A stretch of 64,000 bases of DNA from Bradysia coprophila (Eukaryota; Arthropoda; Insecta; Diptera; Sciaridae): positions 1,364,001 through 1,428,000 of the forward strand of contig NW_023503509.1 in NCBI RefSeq assembly GCF_014529535.1, written 5' to 3'. Below the pieces are notes generated by a model, which saw only the letters and a program-made list of their open reading frames with translations, was not told the origin of the DNA and ran no database searches. Position 1 is the stretch's first letter. Every line of letters begins with the position of its first letter. The position numbers and the translations under genes are program-made. Positions 34,308-47,683 of the stretch are shown here, piece by piece.

Positions 34308-37300
34308 TTTAAATATTTATTTGACACATTTACATAAGGAAAACACAAAATAATCACGGAGCACTAAAATAATAATAATGCCTGCCGACGACAACGGTGA
34401 ACTGAAGTTGACTGAGGATTTAAAAGTTAGTTTTTATGCGTGTGTTTGTGTGTATGTCAGTGTTTTGCACATGGTTACCAACATTGAAATTATAGAGACA
34501 AATATTGGAGTAACCAACTAAATCGATAGGTGGCGCTGATTTTTACGTGGGAAAGACCAGTGTGCCGGTTTATATTTTTGGCGGAGCTTGTAGAATAGAA
34601 TAATTGATTTGTTCTTCCTAATGACGAAAAGTATTTTCCGACAATAACGATCTGTTGAGGGACAAGAGTTAAACTCAAAACTCTAGATTCAAGAAAGGAT
34701 CGTAGTTTCAGGCTTTAGATTGATCCTTACTCTATTTCCTCAAACTGTTGAAACACTATTGCAAGAGACGGACGAATAAAACTTGCTGGAGATGATAGAT
34801 CGTGCAAAACTGCGAAACAACTCCGTTCCCGCTCGATAAAAAATGTTGATAGCGGAGGCAGGCTAAAGTTTCAATTTTCAAAAATATTGACTTTCGGTGG
34901 CTTTTTCGAGAAAAGCGTTGCATGCAAACATATGTACGTAAATAACCTAAATAACACAATTTCTCACACGCGGCACTTATCACTATGTGAAATAATAGTT
35001 ATTTGTTACAAAGTGGAAGAAAAGTAGGAAATTTTATTGCAAGAGTGTTGCAAAGGTCACCAGAGAAAATGAAATTTCCTACTTTTCTGCCCGAGGTCAA
35101 CACATAATTTTTTACAACAAAGGCTCCAAAGTTTCAGCGCAGGGAAGAAAATGACTATTTTCTCACATGTGTTGCGAAAATAAATATTTTCAATTCTCCA
35201 AACTTGACTTTCACGTCGTTCTATAATGAGCAAAAGCCTCGGCAAAAGCAGAAGTTTGGTTGTTTCAACTATTTTAGTCGTCACAGCTTCATGTCGAGGC
35301 TTCATGTTGTTTGGTTGAAAATCACGTATGTGACTATGTCGAACTTCGATAATAAGGGTATTCGCGGTTTCGACTTATACTCGAGTATATTACGTATATC
35401 GAGTCTAATGATAACTGAAAAATAATTAAATTTCGAGTTTACGGATTTTGGTCAAACAAACTGTCAGTGCGTACAATCTCAGGAACCGGCAACGTAATTG
35501 GTTTTTTCAATCGGACCAATAGGTTTCTGCCATCGTACAGTAAAAACGAATTTTGACAATACGAAAACAGCCGATCGTCATCCACAGAAGCAAACATAAC
35601 CGCAACTTAAACAAATTCGTTCGTTAAAACTTCAAAGTGAGGTTGTGTTGGCTTCTCTGTGGATGACGGTTGACATTTTGAACGGCCTTGGAAGAAACCT
35701 ATATCTGCGAAGCGATGACTTTGTAAAAATGTTCTCATTTGCATGTTCTTCACATCACGTGCTTCTTCTCCAATTGCCGTTCACATTAACACCTCCAAAA
35801 ATTGATCGAAAAGTCACTTTGTGTCATTCACCAAGCTCCTGATCCATCCGCTACAACTGATCGAATCAGCGATCTGTACAATTCGCATTTAAGGTTGCGG
35901 TTGAGTGTTTTTTACCGGATGAGTTTTTGAAGACTGAAGTAACTTCTACTTATTGCCCTTAGTTATCCTCATCTGAGCTTTGTATATGTATGTATCCACA
36001 ACCAGTTGCCAAATCGTAACGTAAAAAAGCCTGGATTCGTTTAATTATTATGCTTTCTATGTAACACTCACTCATATGATTTTCTAATAGCTCGTTGCCA
36101 ATTTGCAACGTTAAAAATATCGAATGTCCTGTTACACGAAGAATTTCGAAATTATACTAGCTGCTGCCATAAAAAATATCTTAGACACACCCTGTGGATG
36201 GCTTTATATAATCTATAAAATGATTAATCAACAAAATTAAGTTATCAGGCAACATCTTCACTTAAATCGTGGTCATATTGCAAAGGAGAAAAATTGACTC
36301 TCAGTGTCACTACTACGTTTATGTGTGTTCGGCACATCGATAGATAAGTAATGTCAAAACTACTTTATGCTGAAAGATCACATGGATGTATGTGTAACCT
36401 AACTTACGTTTTGAGAAAGCGCTCGAAATAATGTTATACAAATATTTGAAAATAATTGAAACACTGCATTTCTCAATTTCCATTTTCTCTTCGTTTTGTA
36501 TTGTGATTTGTATTTTTTGCACTTGTATGTGTGCTATATTTCCGAAATTTCGTTCTTCTTGTCTCATTATCTACAGTAACAGTATATTATATCGATTGTT
36601 CGGCAGCACCCGGTGACCGCTAACCGATATGAAACACGTTGTATCGATATAGAATTTTCCGGGCATCAAAACCGTAGAACATTTATTCTGCCTAATTTTT
36701 TTTCAAGTTCAAAAATGCAAAAAAATCGGTACTCGAAAATATTTTTTGACTTTAGGGACATTTTACAACCACCCTGTGATGTCCGAAAATTCGGAAAAAG
36801 TTCTATAATGTGGGAAATATAATTCTCTGTCGATTCCAATAATAATATGGTTACATATTTTGTTTTATCTGACCGAAAAGACTCGAAAACGAAAATGCTG
36901 CACCCTGTACTTTAATTAATCCAGCCTGGCACCCGACCTTTTCGTAATCAGGGCATCGAACTCTACCAGAAACCGGTAAGACATTTTGCTCCGCTTTCGT
37001 AGCAACATAGTGTTCTGTGGTATTCATCTGTTTTCGACAATGACGACAAAAATGAGCGATAATTTCTGGCTAATATTCTCTTATACGATGAAAATAATAA
37101 TTAGTAATGAAGTAACAGATTTCGATCTCATCCACATATCCCTTTATCTTACGTAGAAAGAAGTAACAGATTCGATAATTTAAATGACGATATGCTTGCC
37201 TTCTAAATATTCAAATCAATATTATTCTTCTTTTTGCCATATCTTTGCATCAAAAGCCAGAATACCTCTTGCATGTGTATAGTATTCACATCATTATCAT

Positions 37301-38716
37301 TTTGATTGGTAGCATTTCTGCAAAATTAATTTACCAGTTCCCATATCCTTCCAATTTCCATTTACCGCAACCCGGAACTTCATACAATTTGGTTTATATC
37401 GTTAACATATGCTGCTAAAACGACTCAAATGGATCGAATGGATAACAGTTTACTATAACGATGATAAAATTTTGTATTTTTGCTTTATCATTTGGTCGTC
37501 ATAATATTCATATTCACACTGTTTATGTTTGAACTTTCGAGAAGAAATGAATTCAAGTATTTAATGAACCGATTTTAATAGTTGCCAATTAGTAAACAGT
37601 ATTATATCAGGCTTACAGGTAATAATATCGGTGCATGGTTCGGTCTTTTCGGTTACATTTATCTTTATTGATACCTAAATCACTGTGTGCAGCATTTTTA
37701 GAGCTATGTTGTTATATTCAGACTGTTTTGTATTTTAGTGATTTGGTTATCATATTTATGCCAGACAAGTGATAAGATTGATCGTACCAGTTCGATTGTT
37801 TTGCGGATTCGCGTCATTGAGCTAATTCTATTTTACCGACTTTGTGAAAAGTATCAGACGTCCGGTCGTTCCTAACCTATGCTAAAAGGATTTTTTAGCG
37901 AATTATCCCTCTGGGACGAATTTGTTTATCTTGATATATCTGTTCTCGTCAGATAAAATAGCGTATGCACCTCTGTCCTAAATGTTTATTTTGAAAATTT
38001 GGATTGTATACCACGCCTTCGGCTCGGTACATAGCTTCCAAATCATCAAAATAAACATTTTAGAGAGCATAATCTAATATAGGCAGAGGTGCATAATATA
38101 CTATTATCTACCTAGGTGAAATAATAGCAGTGAAAATATATATTACACACTTGTCACGAAGACAACAACATAGAACTGAAGTGTAATTTTTGAATTAAAC
38201 TTCTAGTTGAGTAATTTTGACATCCGAACACCGCGCGTATGTGATAAAGTGGTATTATTTCGCCGTCGGTAGATAAAATAGCGTATTCACCTCTCTCCGC
38301 CAAAATGTTTATTTAGACACTCGGGGTTATATACATGTTTCACAGAGTTGAATAATCTACTATTATAGGCGTACTCGAACGGCTATGTTATCTGTTGTAT
38401 ACATCGTTTGCAAAATATAAGTAATAAGTTCGGGCTATTACAGTCTTTCCTGGCAAAATGTAATGTTAAAACTTATGAAGTAAAATATTTTTCACAACAA
38501 GATGATGTCATACCATTAAGGGGGTGTGGGTGCTCAAGAAAACGTGATGGGTTTTTACAAATTCCGTAAAATGGCGTGACGTCTTTTGTGAACGACTTCC
38601 AACTAAAATTTATTTTTTAAGCGAGTGTCTCGGGTGTAAGTGGTTGTGGTATATGATTCATATTTCCTTTACAGGCTAAACTTAAAACCAGTGGAACAAA
38701 TTCTACGAAGAGAACT
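34308..38716. other. Intergenic region between Neurexin-IV and the FMN reductase gene
   Basis: It contains the Neurexin-IV promoter side, an imperfect foldback at about 35512-35705 (GTCATCCACAGAAGC against GCTTCTCTGTGGATGAC), and another at 37950-38115. A copy of a dispersed repeat lies near 37020-37090. Just upstream of 38717, TTCCTTTACAG looks like an acceptor, suggesting a 5' UTR intron for the downstream gene. Confidence 0.4.
37950..38115. repeat. Imperfect foldback, with partial copy at 38263-38315
   Basis: GATAAAATAGCGTATGCACC and AAATGTTTATTTT on the left pair with complements on the right (AAAATAAACATTT, GAGGTGCATAATATACTATT). The left arm recurs at 38270 as GATAAAATAGCGTATTCACC, so the family has more than one copy here. 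Confidence 0.6.
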
Positions 38717-39503
38717 ATGTCCGGAACTCCATTAAGCACACCGTTAAAAATCGTTGTTTTCATCGGATCTGTACGAAATTACCGTATGGCCGATCGTGTC
38801 TGCTCATATATAAAGGCAGTTATCACAAAAAGCGGCATGGAACCGGTAATAATAGGTAAAAAGCACAGTTTGTTGAACTACATTTGGTGGATTCTAATAA
38901 ACCAAATATTTCTAATAGATCCCGCTACGCTTCCGTTCGAAATTCTGAAAACTCCGTTACATTTCTATCGAAATCCGGCTGAAGCGCCACAATGGCTTCG
39001 TGAAACCAATGAATTGATAAAGGAAGCCGATGGATTCGTTTTACTGTCGCCGGAATACAATTACACCCTCTCCCCAGCATTAACGAACATGATCGATCAC
39101 TTTCCACCTAGATCGTTCCGACACAAACCAACTGGAATTGTTACTTATTCTAGAGGTACTATAAATGGACGAGTTAGAATGTTGAATGATATCAATTGTG
39201 ATTGAATGTTGAATGATATCAATTGTGATTGAATGTTGAATGATATCAATTGTGATTGAATGTTTAACAGGAAATTATGGTGGTATAGCTTCTGGATTAG
39301 CAGCGTTGCCCTTTATGTTAGAACTCGGCATGGTAAATATTCCGACGGGAGTGACTATTCCAACTGTTCACCAAACATTGAATGAGAATGGAGAAACTAA
39401 CGAAGAACAAATTATTCAAAAAGTAGACCAACTGGTTAACGAATTGAAATGGTATGCAGAAGCACTGAAGGATGGAAAAACTCGATGTCCCCCTCCATCT
39501 TAA
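38717..39503 (+). CDS. NADPH-dependent FMN reductase family (flavodoxin-like quinone/azo reductase)
   Basis: A flavodoxin-fold FMN oxidoreductase, probably cytosolic, related to bacterial and fungal NAD(P)H:FMN/quinone reductases. Exons 38717-38855, 38919-39155, 39271-39503 give 202 aa. Motifs: KIVVFIGSVRNYRMADR (phosphate/FMN-binding loop), LLSPEYNYTLSPALTNMIDH (flavin contact), then YSRGNYGGIASGLAAL across the second splice. The third exon, after that splice, carries the C-terminal helix region. The physiological substrate cannot be told. Intron 2 is almost entirely a 27-bp tandem repeat. The gene is short but complete, with AATAAA at 39633. Confidence 0.88.
39178..39260 (+). repeat. 27-bp tandem repeat, three copies, inside FMN reductase intron 2
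   Basis: Three essentially identical units of GAATGTTGAATGATATCAAT plus TGTGATT fill the 115-bp intron between 39156 and 39270. The unit lacks AG, so no false acceptor is created. Confidence 0.9.
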
Positions 39504-39632
39504 AGGTTTCATTTTTATCATCATCTAGGTTAGCATAATTAAGATTATCAAAAATGTATTTCCAAAACGGAATCATATTCGATTAGACGAATTTGTACCT
39601 TTCTTATGACAATATATCATCGCAAGGCCCTA

Positions 39633-39638
39633 AATAAA
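39633..39638 (+). terminator. Polyadenylation signal of the FMN reductase gene
   Basis: AATAAA lies 129 nt after the stop. Confidence 0.5.
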
Positions 39639-40044
39639 AGCCGGATTAAATATGAAACTGGTATCGTCAACGACAGCTTATATAAGCGATAAGGTCTGAC
39701 TTGGGTTGTGTTATGTAGAAATTTTTTTCGTGAAATCAATAAGAGATTGTACCGCACATTTTGTAAACACAAGGTCGAACGCAGCTTTCCATAGAAAGTT
39801 TCTCTGTTGCTAGAGTCTTGAGTAGCAATGTGCCGTCGGTTCCTTTTTCGTACATTTTTATGTGAAATTTTTTCGTAAGCGAAAGTGGTCCATTAGCAAT
39901 TTGTGGACTATTTTTCGTTCATTTTCTTCATCTTCCTATATGGAAATCAACTTCCGCAACATTTGCCTTCGGCTCAAGCTTGTTGCTCAAGAGCACACGA
40001 TTGAGTTTGCTTTTATTACAAATGTTACCTTATATAATGAATTA

Positions 40045-40872
40045 CACGGTGTGCCTGAACCAAATTTAATCAAAAATTTTGCACCTCTGATTTCTCTTCG
40101 TGTGTCACTTTCTTAGGTCGAAACAGACAACTTTTGTTCGAAGGCTTTTCGAAATAATGTAACAAATTAGGTGTGTTTCATCGATTTCCATACATTTTTA
40201 CGAGGTACTGTAAGTCAAGGCTGTATACTTTGGGGAGGTCACGCAGATGCAGATACGCGGGTTACACACCACGTTTCATACAAAAAATTCACCACGCCAT
40301 ACAAATTTAATTTTGGTGAATTTGTTTGTATGGAAAAGGTGTGTTCCCGCGTATCTAATAAAATGGCGATCTGCGTGACCTCCCCAAAGTATACAGCTTT
40401 GCTGTAAGTGGCGAAAATAAATCTCCTCGTATGGAATCTGTTGATTGAATATTGTTTGTGGACACAAATTAAACATTTTTTTGTATTGTGACACCAATGG
40501 TAAGCCGATAGACTTGGTATAAAACTGCCTTCAAACACGTTAAAAAAACATGAAAAACGTCTACTTCGACGGCAGTTATTTCGAAATCTATACACTTCCC
40601 ATTGGTGTCACCATACAAAAAAAATGTTTAATTTGTGTCCACAAACAATATTCAATCAACAGATTCCATATTATGAGGAGATTTATTTTCGCCGATTTCA
40701 CGTACCTCATAAAAATGAATGGAAATCGATGAAACACGCCTAATTTTTTACATTATTTAGAAAAGCGCCCGCTGTGCCACTCTACCCTTCGAACAAAAGT
40801 TGTTTGTTATGACCTAAAAAAGTGAAATACGAAGAGAAAATTTTTGATTAAATTTAGTTCAGGCACACCGTG
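40045..40872. mobile_element. Multi-hairpin foldback element, 828 bp
   Basis: The ends CACGGTGTGCCTGAAC and GTTCAGGCACACCGTG are inverted, and ATTA flanks both sides (40041-40044, 40873-40876). Outer arms enclose two inner palindromes, about 40208-40412 (around GGGGAGGTCACGCAGAT) and about 40425-40680 (around GTGTCCACAAACAATATTCA). ORFs here derive from the palindromes. CACGGTG ends recall Transib heptamers, but the 4-bp flank does not fit, so it is left unassigned. Confidence 0.8.
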
Positions 40873-40876
40873 ATTA

Positions 40877-43029
40877 CTTTCGCAGCATCCAATGTAACTT
40901 ACTATAACACAATTTGTGTAAATTACACCCTTAAGAGTGGAACTGTCCTGCCCTGCCGACGCTATGCATTTGTAACAATAATCAATACTTTACTTTTTCG
41001 TTGCATCTCAAATCATTTCACTTGTTATATGCTTCCAGTCTTTCAGCACCAGGACCAGAGGACTTACCTATTTTCTGCAATCCAATTAATATAACATTTC
41101 CTCTTCTTGTTCTTCAAACTGGCTTTTTCTGCACTGTTCAGTTCTTAGATATTTTCCAACCTTTCGGTAGTTGTTGATAAGTTTCGACCAATGCAAAGAC
41201 AACAAATTAATGTTTCAAAATTATATTTACATTTTAATTAAACTAATGTAATCATTACAACAATTCGAGTACAAAAATATCATTCAACACTTTAAATGTT
41301 CCTATAAATTTGCGATAATTTTATTTCGAACGAGTCGTTTCACTAATGGATGGGTAAAATTCGAAATAATTCCTACGCATGTTTCGCATAATTTTAATTA
41401 ATATTTCTTTAGCAAAATGTAATTTGAACAGCACGACTCGTCGAATAAAGTTATTAGCTATCACAACCGAACTATAAGAAAAAAATCCTTAATTTTCCTT
41501 TTAAATAAGCCTAAAATTACACCTAATGAGTACGAAGAGGGAAAAAAGCGTTTTTATTTTGGAATGTTAATAATGTTCGGGACAGCCTTCAGCGACGACC
41601 TACACGAGACAGATGAAGAAGATCTATATATAAAATGGAGATTTCGCTCGACTGAACGAATTTTATTTACAAACAGGTCCGATTCCCGCAAAACTTTTCA
41701 CCTTTTTTAATTTTTTTGATTTCGAATTTTTTTGCATGTTTCAAGCTCTCAAAATTACAATTCCGAAAAGATTTACAGTTAATGTCAACCGAATTTGTGT
41801 CAAGGTTTGCTTCAGCTGTCTTACCAGCTGATCCACTCATACAATCACACTGCTCGCTTATACGGCTTTAATATTATCGCTCGTGTGCGTGTGATTATGA
41901 AACCAATACAATCAACGTCTTTGAACAGTGTGTTTGGATGTGTGGATCATCTAGTAAAAGCAAGGTTCTGAACGTTCTGAAACACTGGCTTGGAAATGGG
42001 ATAAATCGGACATTGCGAGATTTTTGTTTTCCAAGTGTGAAAGCCTTCAGACACTTCTGAGTTGACCAAGTAGGTGGTAGGAGTAAAATTTAATGAGGGA
42101 AAAATCCTCCTCGTAAAATGTAGGTGCCTGCAGCCTTCGGTAATGTTTTATCCTGTTCTGTCAAAGCCTTTTGGGTAAAAAAGCTGCAGCAAATTGAGGA
42201 ACAAATGGTTTTGGCATTAACTGTAAAAACTCAGTTTACAATTATTACGTGCGAGCGGTAGACCAACAGTTACAGTAGTGGTGCAATTGCGTATACTAAA
42301 TTCTAAAAAATTTGAATTTTTGGAGAAATTTTTTGAATTAATGGAAGGGACGTGAGTCGTCGAAGAAATTGGGTCCGGTCTTACTTGCCTTCCGGGCATG
42401 AGAACTCATCGTAATTTCATTCATCTACACTTCCTGTTCATCTTCTACACTTTAGGAATCACGTGGAATTTTATCCGAGAGAAAGGTCTACTTCCTGAAT
42501 GAATTCTGAACTTTTCATTTTGGATGAGAATAAGTCGCTCGAAAGTGGCCATTTATGTACCGTCAAACGAATAAATTGTAATTGCTTTGTCCTACTGGCG
42601 GAGTAGGAGATTGTTAGTAAAATTCAATTTGGAGAAGATTGACTTGGAACACAAAATTTCAATAAGAACCGAGCGTGTAGGTCGAATTTTTCCTTCTTCT
42701 TTCCGTTTTACTGAACGTCATCTTTGGTTAATCGTTAATTTTTCTCTTTGTTAATAACAAGACGTCACAGTGAATATTGTCGATTACCGGTAGCCGCTAC
42801 CAGTTTTTATATATTTTTTTACACTAAAACTAAAGAATTTCGCTTAGATCAATCAAATAATCGATACGGAACGGTTGCTTATATTTTAAAGGATGAAAAA
42901 TGGTATTGGGATGGATACAACTATCAAATTATTCCTTTCGAAGGAATGTAAGGAATGTAAGTTTATTTTCAGGCACTTGGGTTTAACTAAACAAAAAAAG
43001 AGGGAAATTTGCTTCCCAGATTCATTTTC
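40877..43029. other. Intergenic, no gene recognised
   Basis: AT-rich. A weak reverse copy of the repeat also found in Neurexin-IV introns lies at about 41806-41860. The part adjoining 43029 is the likely 3' UTR of the DAGL gene. Confidence 0.4.
42962..42967 (-). terminator. Candidate polyadenylation signal of the DAGL gene
   Basis: TTTATT on the plus strand reads AATAAA on the minus strand, about 63 nt past the stop codon. Confidence 0.45.
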
Positions 43030-46000
43030 TCATATGCTGTTCAACGATGTTATCGACGAACTCGTTGCTTTTTGCTGATCCAACACGGTGGTCAGAGTTT
43101 TGTATATGTTGTCGGGAAAGTGGTCTAGTAACATCCTGGGCATGACTTTCAGTTCGGCAAAGTCTTCGGCTGTTGCCCATCTCATTTCGTAGGTTGGACC
43201 GCCGGTATTCGATTTTCTGAAAATTGAAAAATGCTTAGACTCATACTGCCATTCCTGACGTTCCTTTTCACACTAACTTTTCCAATTCAGTTTTCTTCCT
43301 ACGAATTATGTGTAAGATGCGGCCACCGGTATACAATCTGGTCTTTGAAAATCTGCGCAGCGAAATTTCTTTCGACAGTACAGTCGCTTCCTGTTTGGAG
43401 AGAAACTCATTTCTCAAACACATTTTCCACTAAAAGAAACACAAAAACAAATTTACCCCAGTCGCAGAAGCAATAGTCTGAACGTGACGCACTTCCAACA
43501 ACGGATCATCGGTCTCTCTATGCGTTGATTCGATATCGGTTACATCCTTCCATGTTTTCTCTAAATCTCGCGACGGCACTCCAAAGAACACGTAGCCAAC
43601 ACCATTCAGCATGATGCGCCATTTCGGAAATTTACAAGCGCGCAACGTTTCGATGACACTCGTACGCAAGTTTTCAATTGATTCGATTCCCAGCCGCATT
43701 ACGAAATCGTCACCAACGCCGACTGTGAATGCGAACGATTCGGTGTATCGGGCAGCTTCACGGCTTATCAGACCAGCCGGGGTGGCATAAGCATAAACAC
43801 GAAGATCGGAATATTTTGGACGAAATTTAGCCCCAAGTAGAATAGCCACACCGGCACCTATTCAAGAATTGTTGAAATTGAATTTCGTGGTCGTCGTGGT
43901 CACTGAAGAATCAATTTACCTAAGCTGTGTCCGCACAAAACTAATGTGTACTCAGGATACGTATGGAATGCTCTCTCCAATATATGTCCTTCTTGAAGTC
44001 TTTTAATTAGCTGCTCAGCACCAGCAATCATTCCACGATGTGCTGCAGAATCTGGTGGCATGCCCGGAGCGTCGAAGCGTTCAGCGTTTGCTGTCAAATC
44101 GGTGAATATATCACGCATGGATAAGCTTCCACGAATCGATACTACGATACTTTTTGTGGCATGGTCGGCCAGAACGCAGAACGGAAGCTGTAAATATAAA
44201 CGGACATTCGTTAGTATACGCTCGTATCAATGACCTACTTTACATTTAACCCATGCCAATTACAATCGAATGTATTTTGCTTAAAATTGTCTGACATGTA
44301 ATACCTTCCACGTCGTATCGAGTTTATCATACTTCAAATCACTACCGCAAAGTAAGTAAATCTCTTAATTTAAAAAAAGTGCTCACCTCGAATACATGAT
44401 TTCTGAAAGATGCATGCAAAACGTCCTCGTCTCTCATTCGAGACATATATTTCACTCCGGCTACGTGACACAAACAACAATTATCATCGACAACCACTTG
44501 TGCTTTCGACCTAAAAAACAATTTTAAAAATTTAAAAATCATTGCGAAAAATACCGTGCCCAAGGTAACGTTAAGAATCACCGCAAAGATTTATCTCTCG
44601 GATCATTTAAATTGAAAATTATTGCTACGTAACATTGGCAAGACAAAGACACGGAAAAAACCCATATCCAATTTACGAACATACGATGAGAACCATTGTA
44701 CCTTGATCATTGATTGCGAATTGTTTATGTATTTACCTGAAGCATGCACAACATGTCGAGTTTTTAATCAGTCGAAATGGACCGGTACAGCAATGCATAT
44801 AACATACTAAGGGCCAACCATAACTCGCCATTGCGAAACGTTTGAAATGACGTGCATTCTTCAATGTCATCCATGGTGGTGATGTTGCGAACACACGTAG
44901 GACATCGCTCGAATACCTTGGTCCTGTATCAGTCGTACAATCGATGTAGGTAATGAATTGACTTAAAATGTAAACAAAAATTTTACCGTCGTCATTCAAC
45001 ATTCTAATTCGTCGCATTTCACGGGTCTCCCGTTTTTGACGAACCCTCAGCAATATGCACGCAGCCATTATATCCGATGGTACAAGATCCGTACCACGAA
45101 ACAGTGCACTCAATAAGCTAGCCACTTGGGTGAATGCTTCATGGCCAAATTCATCTTTACGTAAACAACAGAAAATCCATCGGAACCGCCGAAGCCAAAG
45201 ATTTGAGACCTTGTAAGTTCATGGTTTAGTCATTTTTAAAAGAATTTCGTTTTCGTTTTCTTACTTTGCGATGCATTGCCGATTCGGTCGGTCCATTGTT
45301 ATCATTGTTGTCGCGACTTTTTTTGTATTTTGCTGATCCAAGTGGGTCAAATACAATTGCTAAACCGAAGATGATCAACGCAAACACCACCCAATTGAAA
45401 ACAACGATAGCTGAGAATGAATGTATAGAAGTTTTACAAATTCTTTGAATTCTATAAAATTTAGAGGGGACAAGTTGTTGGACAACCGACCAGCTTCATT
45501 TATTTTAGTCATCTGTTATCGATAGTGAAGATAACTATAAGCAAAGAGGTCTGGCTAGTATTGCCTTATATAGCATAGAAGATACAAATGAACTAAAAGA
45601 ATTTGCTTCAAAAACACTGAGAAAGTCGTTTTAACAAAAGAAGTAGTAGATTGAACAAATTGATAGCTTTCACGATATGTTTGCCGTTGGTTAATTTTCG
45701 AATGCAAAAAATGTTTCGGGATTCGCTCAGGGCTTATCTTTAGGAATTTAAATAATTTTTCTGAATTTTCAGAATTTAAATTCTCGAAAGACTTCACTGC
45801 TTATTGCATCAGCTCTTGAACCTCTCTTTTCGTAACTTATTCGAGATAATGAAAGGACGATAAGGAGCGATTACCACAACCATATAATATACGAGTGAGC
45901 CGATTTTATAAACTATTTTCCACGATCGGTATCGACCGACATAGTAAAGTTAACCAGGCAGGAGCGCTGATTTGACTAGGGATCTGAATAATCTAGTAGT

Positions 46001-47683
46001 ATTTTGTGCGAGTAAAACTTTTCAATTTATGTCGGTGTTCATTTGAGTTCATTTCCATACAGTGTATTAGGTCCCTTATTTGACGTTTCGAAAATGAACC
46101 GCTCCTGCCTGTAAACCACAAAAATTGTTCTTACTTGGCCAATTCTTTGGATCCATTCGACAGACTCTGCTTCGAATTTAAACCCAAAATTTCGATAAGA
46201 AACGACGCATTAAACCTAAAAGCCCCTAGTATAATCCGCACGAGTCGTAAATGTGCTGTTCAAAAAATTAATTTGCTGACGAAACGACATTAGATGACGC
46301 AAAACATATATATCCGAATTAGTATCATGTCACATTCGGTCATAATCGAAAACGCAATCGTTAAACTTACAAGCACATTAATGTTAACACAAAATTGCAA
46401 CGATTACAGGATTATTATTACATTCTTACGTGCAATCATTAAGAAATAATTAGCATAATAATTATCGTATTATGAGTGATGTGATGCCCATTTGATGACA
46501 AACAAAACAAATAATGCGAGATAATACAAGGTCAATTTCACGTTGTCTAATTAGAAACGAACAAAAAGTAGTGACGGACGGATCTTATTTAACATATTAA
46601 TATGGAGTTTGCGCTAATAGGTTGACTTGAAAATCATTTTTATGAATAAAAAAAACTTTCATGAAACAATGTTAAACGCTGCAGAGAACACTCGCCCTCG
46701 CACATTTACAGTAACGATGTCAAGTGCAATGACATAACATTTTAACAGATTATTTAGTGACATTGGTCAGATGGAGTTGAAAAAAAAAGTTAATCAACGC
46801 ACCAGCATTTGTTTATCTGGATTTCAGATACCACAATCGGACAGTGTATCATACATTCCACTTACACTGATAAAAACCAGTTCATCCAACTAAGATGCTT
46901 TTCGTTGCTGGTGCGTTGAGTCAATAGTATAGCTATGGTGCTATGGTACTTGTATCGAGGAACCATACGTATCTGGATCGCCTTGCAGTCTATTCATCCC
47001 AATAATAGTGTGATCCCTCGATACGTACCAGTTTACTTGCTTACCTTCAATAACAGTCTTTGAGTATTTATGATCGGTCGTACACTGGATCAAATCACAA
47101 AACGACCATATCGTTCCAAATATATTGAAACCCAGTTCCGGTGGTATAAGCAGAAATCTGTGCGAAATGTTTCGTGTTAGAAAATCACTCATTCCATTCG
47201 AATCGATTGCACAATTATCTATAAATTGGCAAATCGCATTCGAACGAAATTGCAGTAGAAATAATTAATTAACATTAATTACATTTATATTTACTTGCAT
47301 ACTAGTAACGGAGCTACATGCCGCCTGGCATGTGTGTCAGTTATTGAACCTTGACTACTTCGGTTAACCAGTGCAACCAACAGTATCAGATTGATTCCGA
47401 TCAACGCCAATGTCCCAATCATGTATATCCGAACAGCTAGGCCGCCCTCTGTACAATTTTCCGTTGTTATCCAATAATTGTTCGTGACACAAGCGATCAG
47501 TGCAAGCCTGTAATTTTATTGGAAAAACGAAAAACAGGTAGATATTATGTGCGATACGGTGATAATATCGCAATGTGATCATCATTACCATACTACTCGA
47601 AAACATATTTCGAATAAACACGGAAAAACAAGGTCGTCTGAGGCAGCTAACCATTTTCTACCGAATAAGCGCAGCGCCGGCAT
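43030..47683 (-). CDS. DAGLB: sn1-specific diacylglycerol lipase (DAGL-beta type)
   Basis: This integral membrane lipase hydrolyses diacylglycerol to 2-arachidonoylglycerol. Exons: 47683-47589, 47507-47295, 47157-47045, 45410-45265, 45209-44987, 44923-44737, 44510-44387, 44187-43920, 43857-43457, 43390-43278, 43216-43030; phases agree, giving 689 aa (human DAGL-beta 672). The N-terminus [18 protein letters not shown] is characteristic and fixes the start. Hydrophobic membrane segments follow through FDPLG. Then come [18 protein letters not shown], and the alpha/beta-hydrolase core with [17 protein letters not shown] and catalytic GHSLG (Ser455), whose last Gly codon is split by an intron. [11 protein letters not shown] and KPKW-like [10 protein letters not shown] follow. 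The short C-terminus fits DAGL-beta rather than the long-tailed alpha form. Confidence 0.95.
45411..47044. other. DAGL intron 3 with dispersed-repeat sequence
   Basis: This is the longest intron of the gene. At about 45509-45660 it carries a copy of the dispersed repeat also seen near 37020, 48190, 56338 and 62207. No nested gene was recognised. Confidence 0.5.

Noticed and set aside
40171..40732. Four ORFs sharing similar residues on both strands
   Set aside because: They are by-products of inner palindromes of the foldback element 40045-40872.
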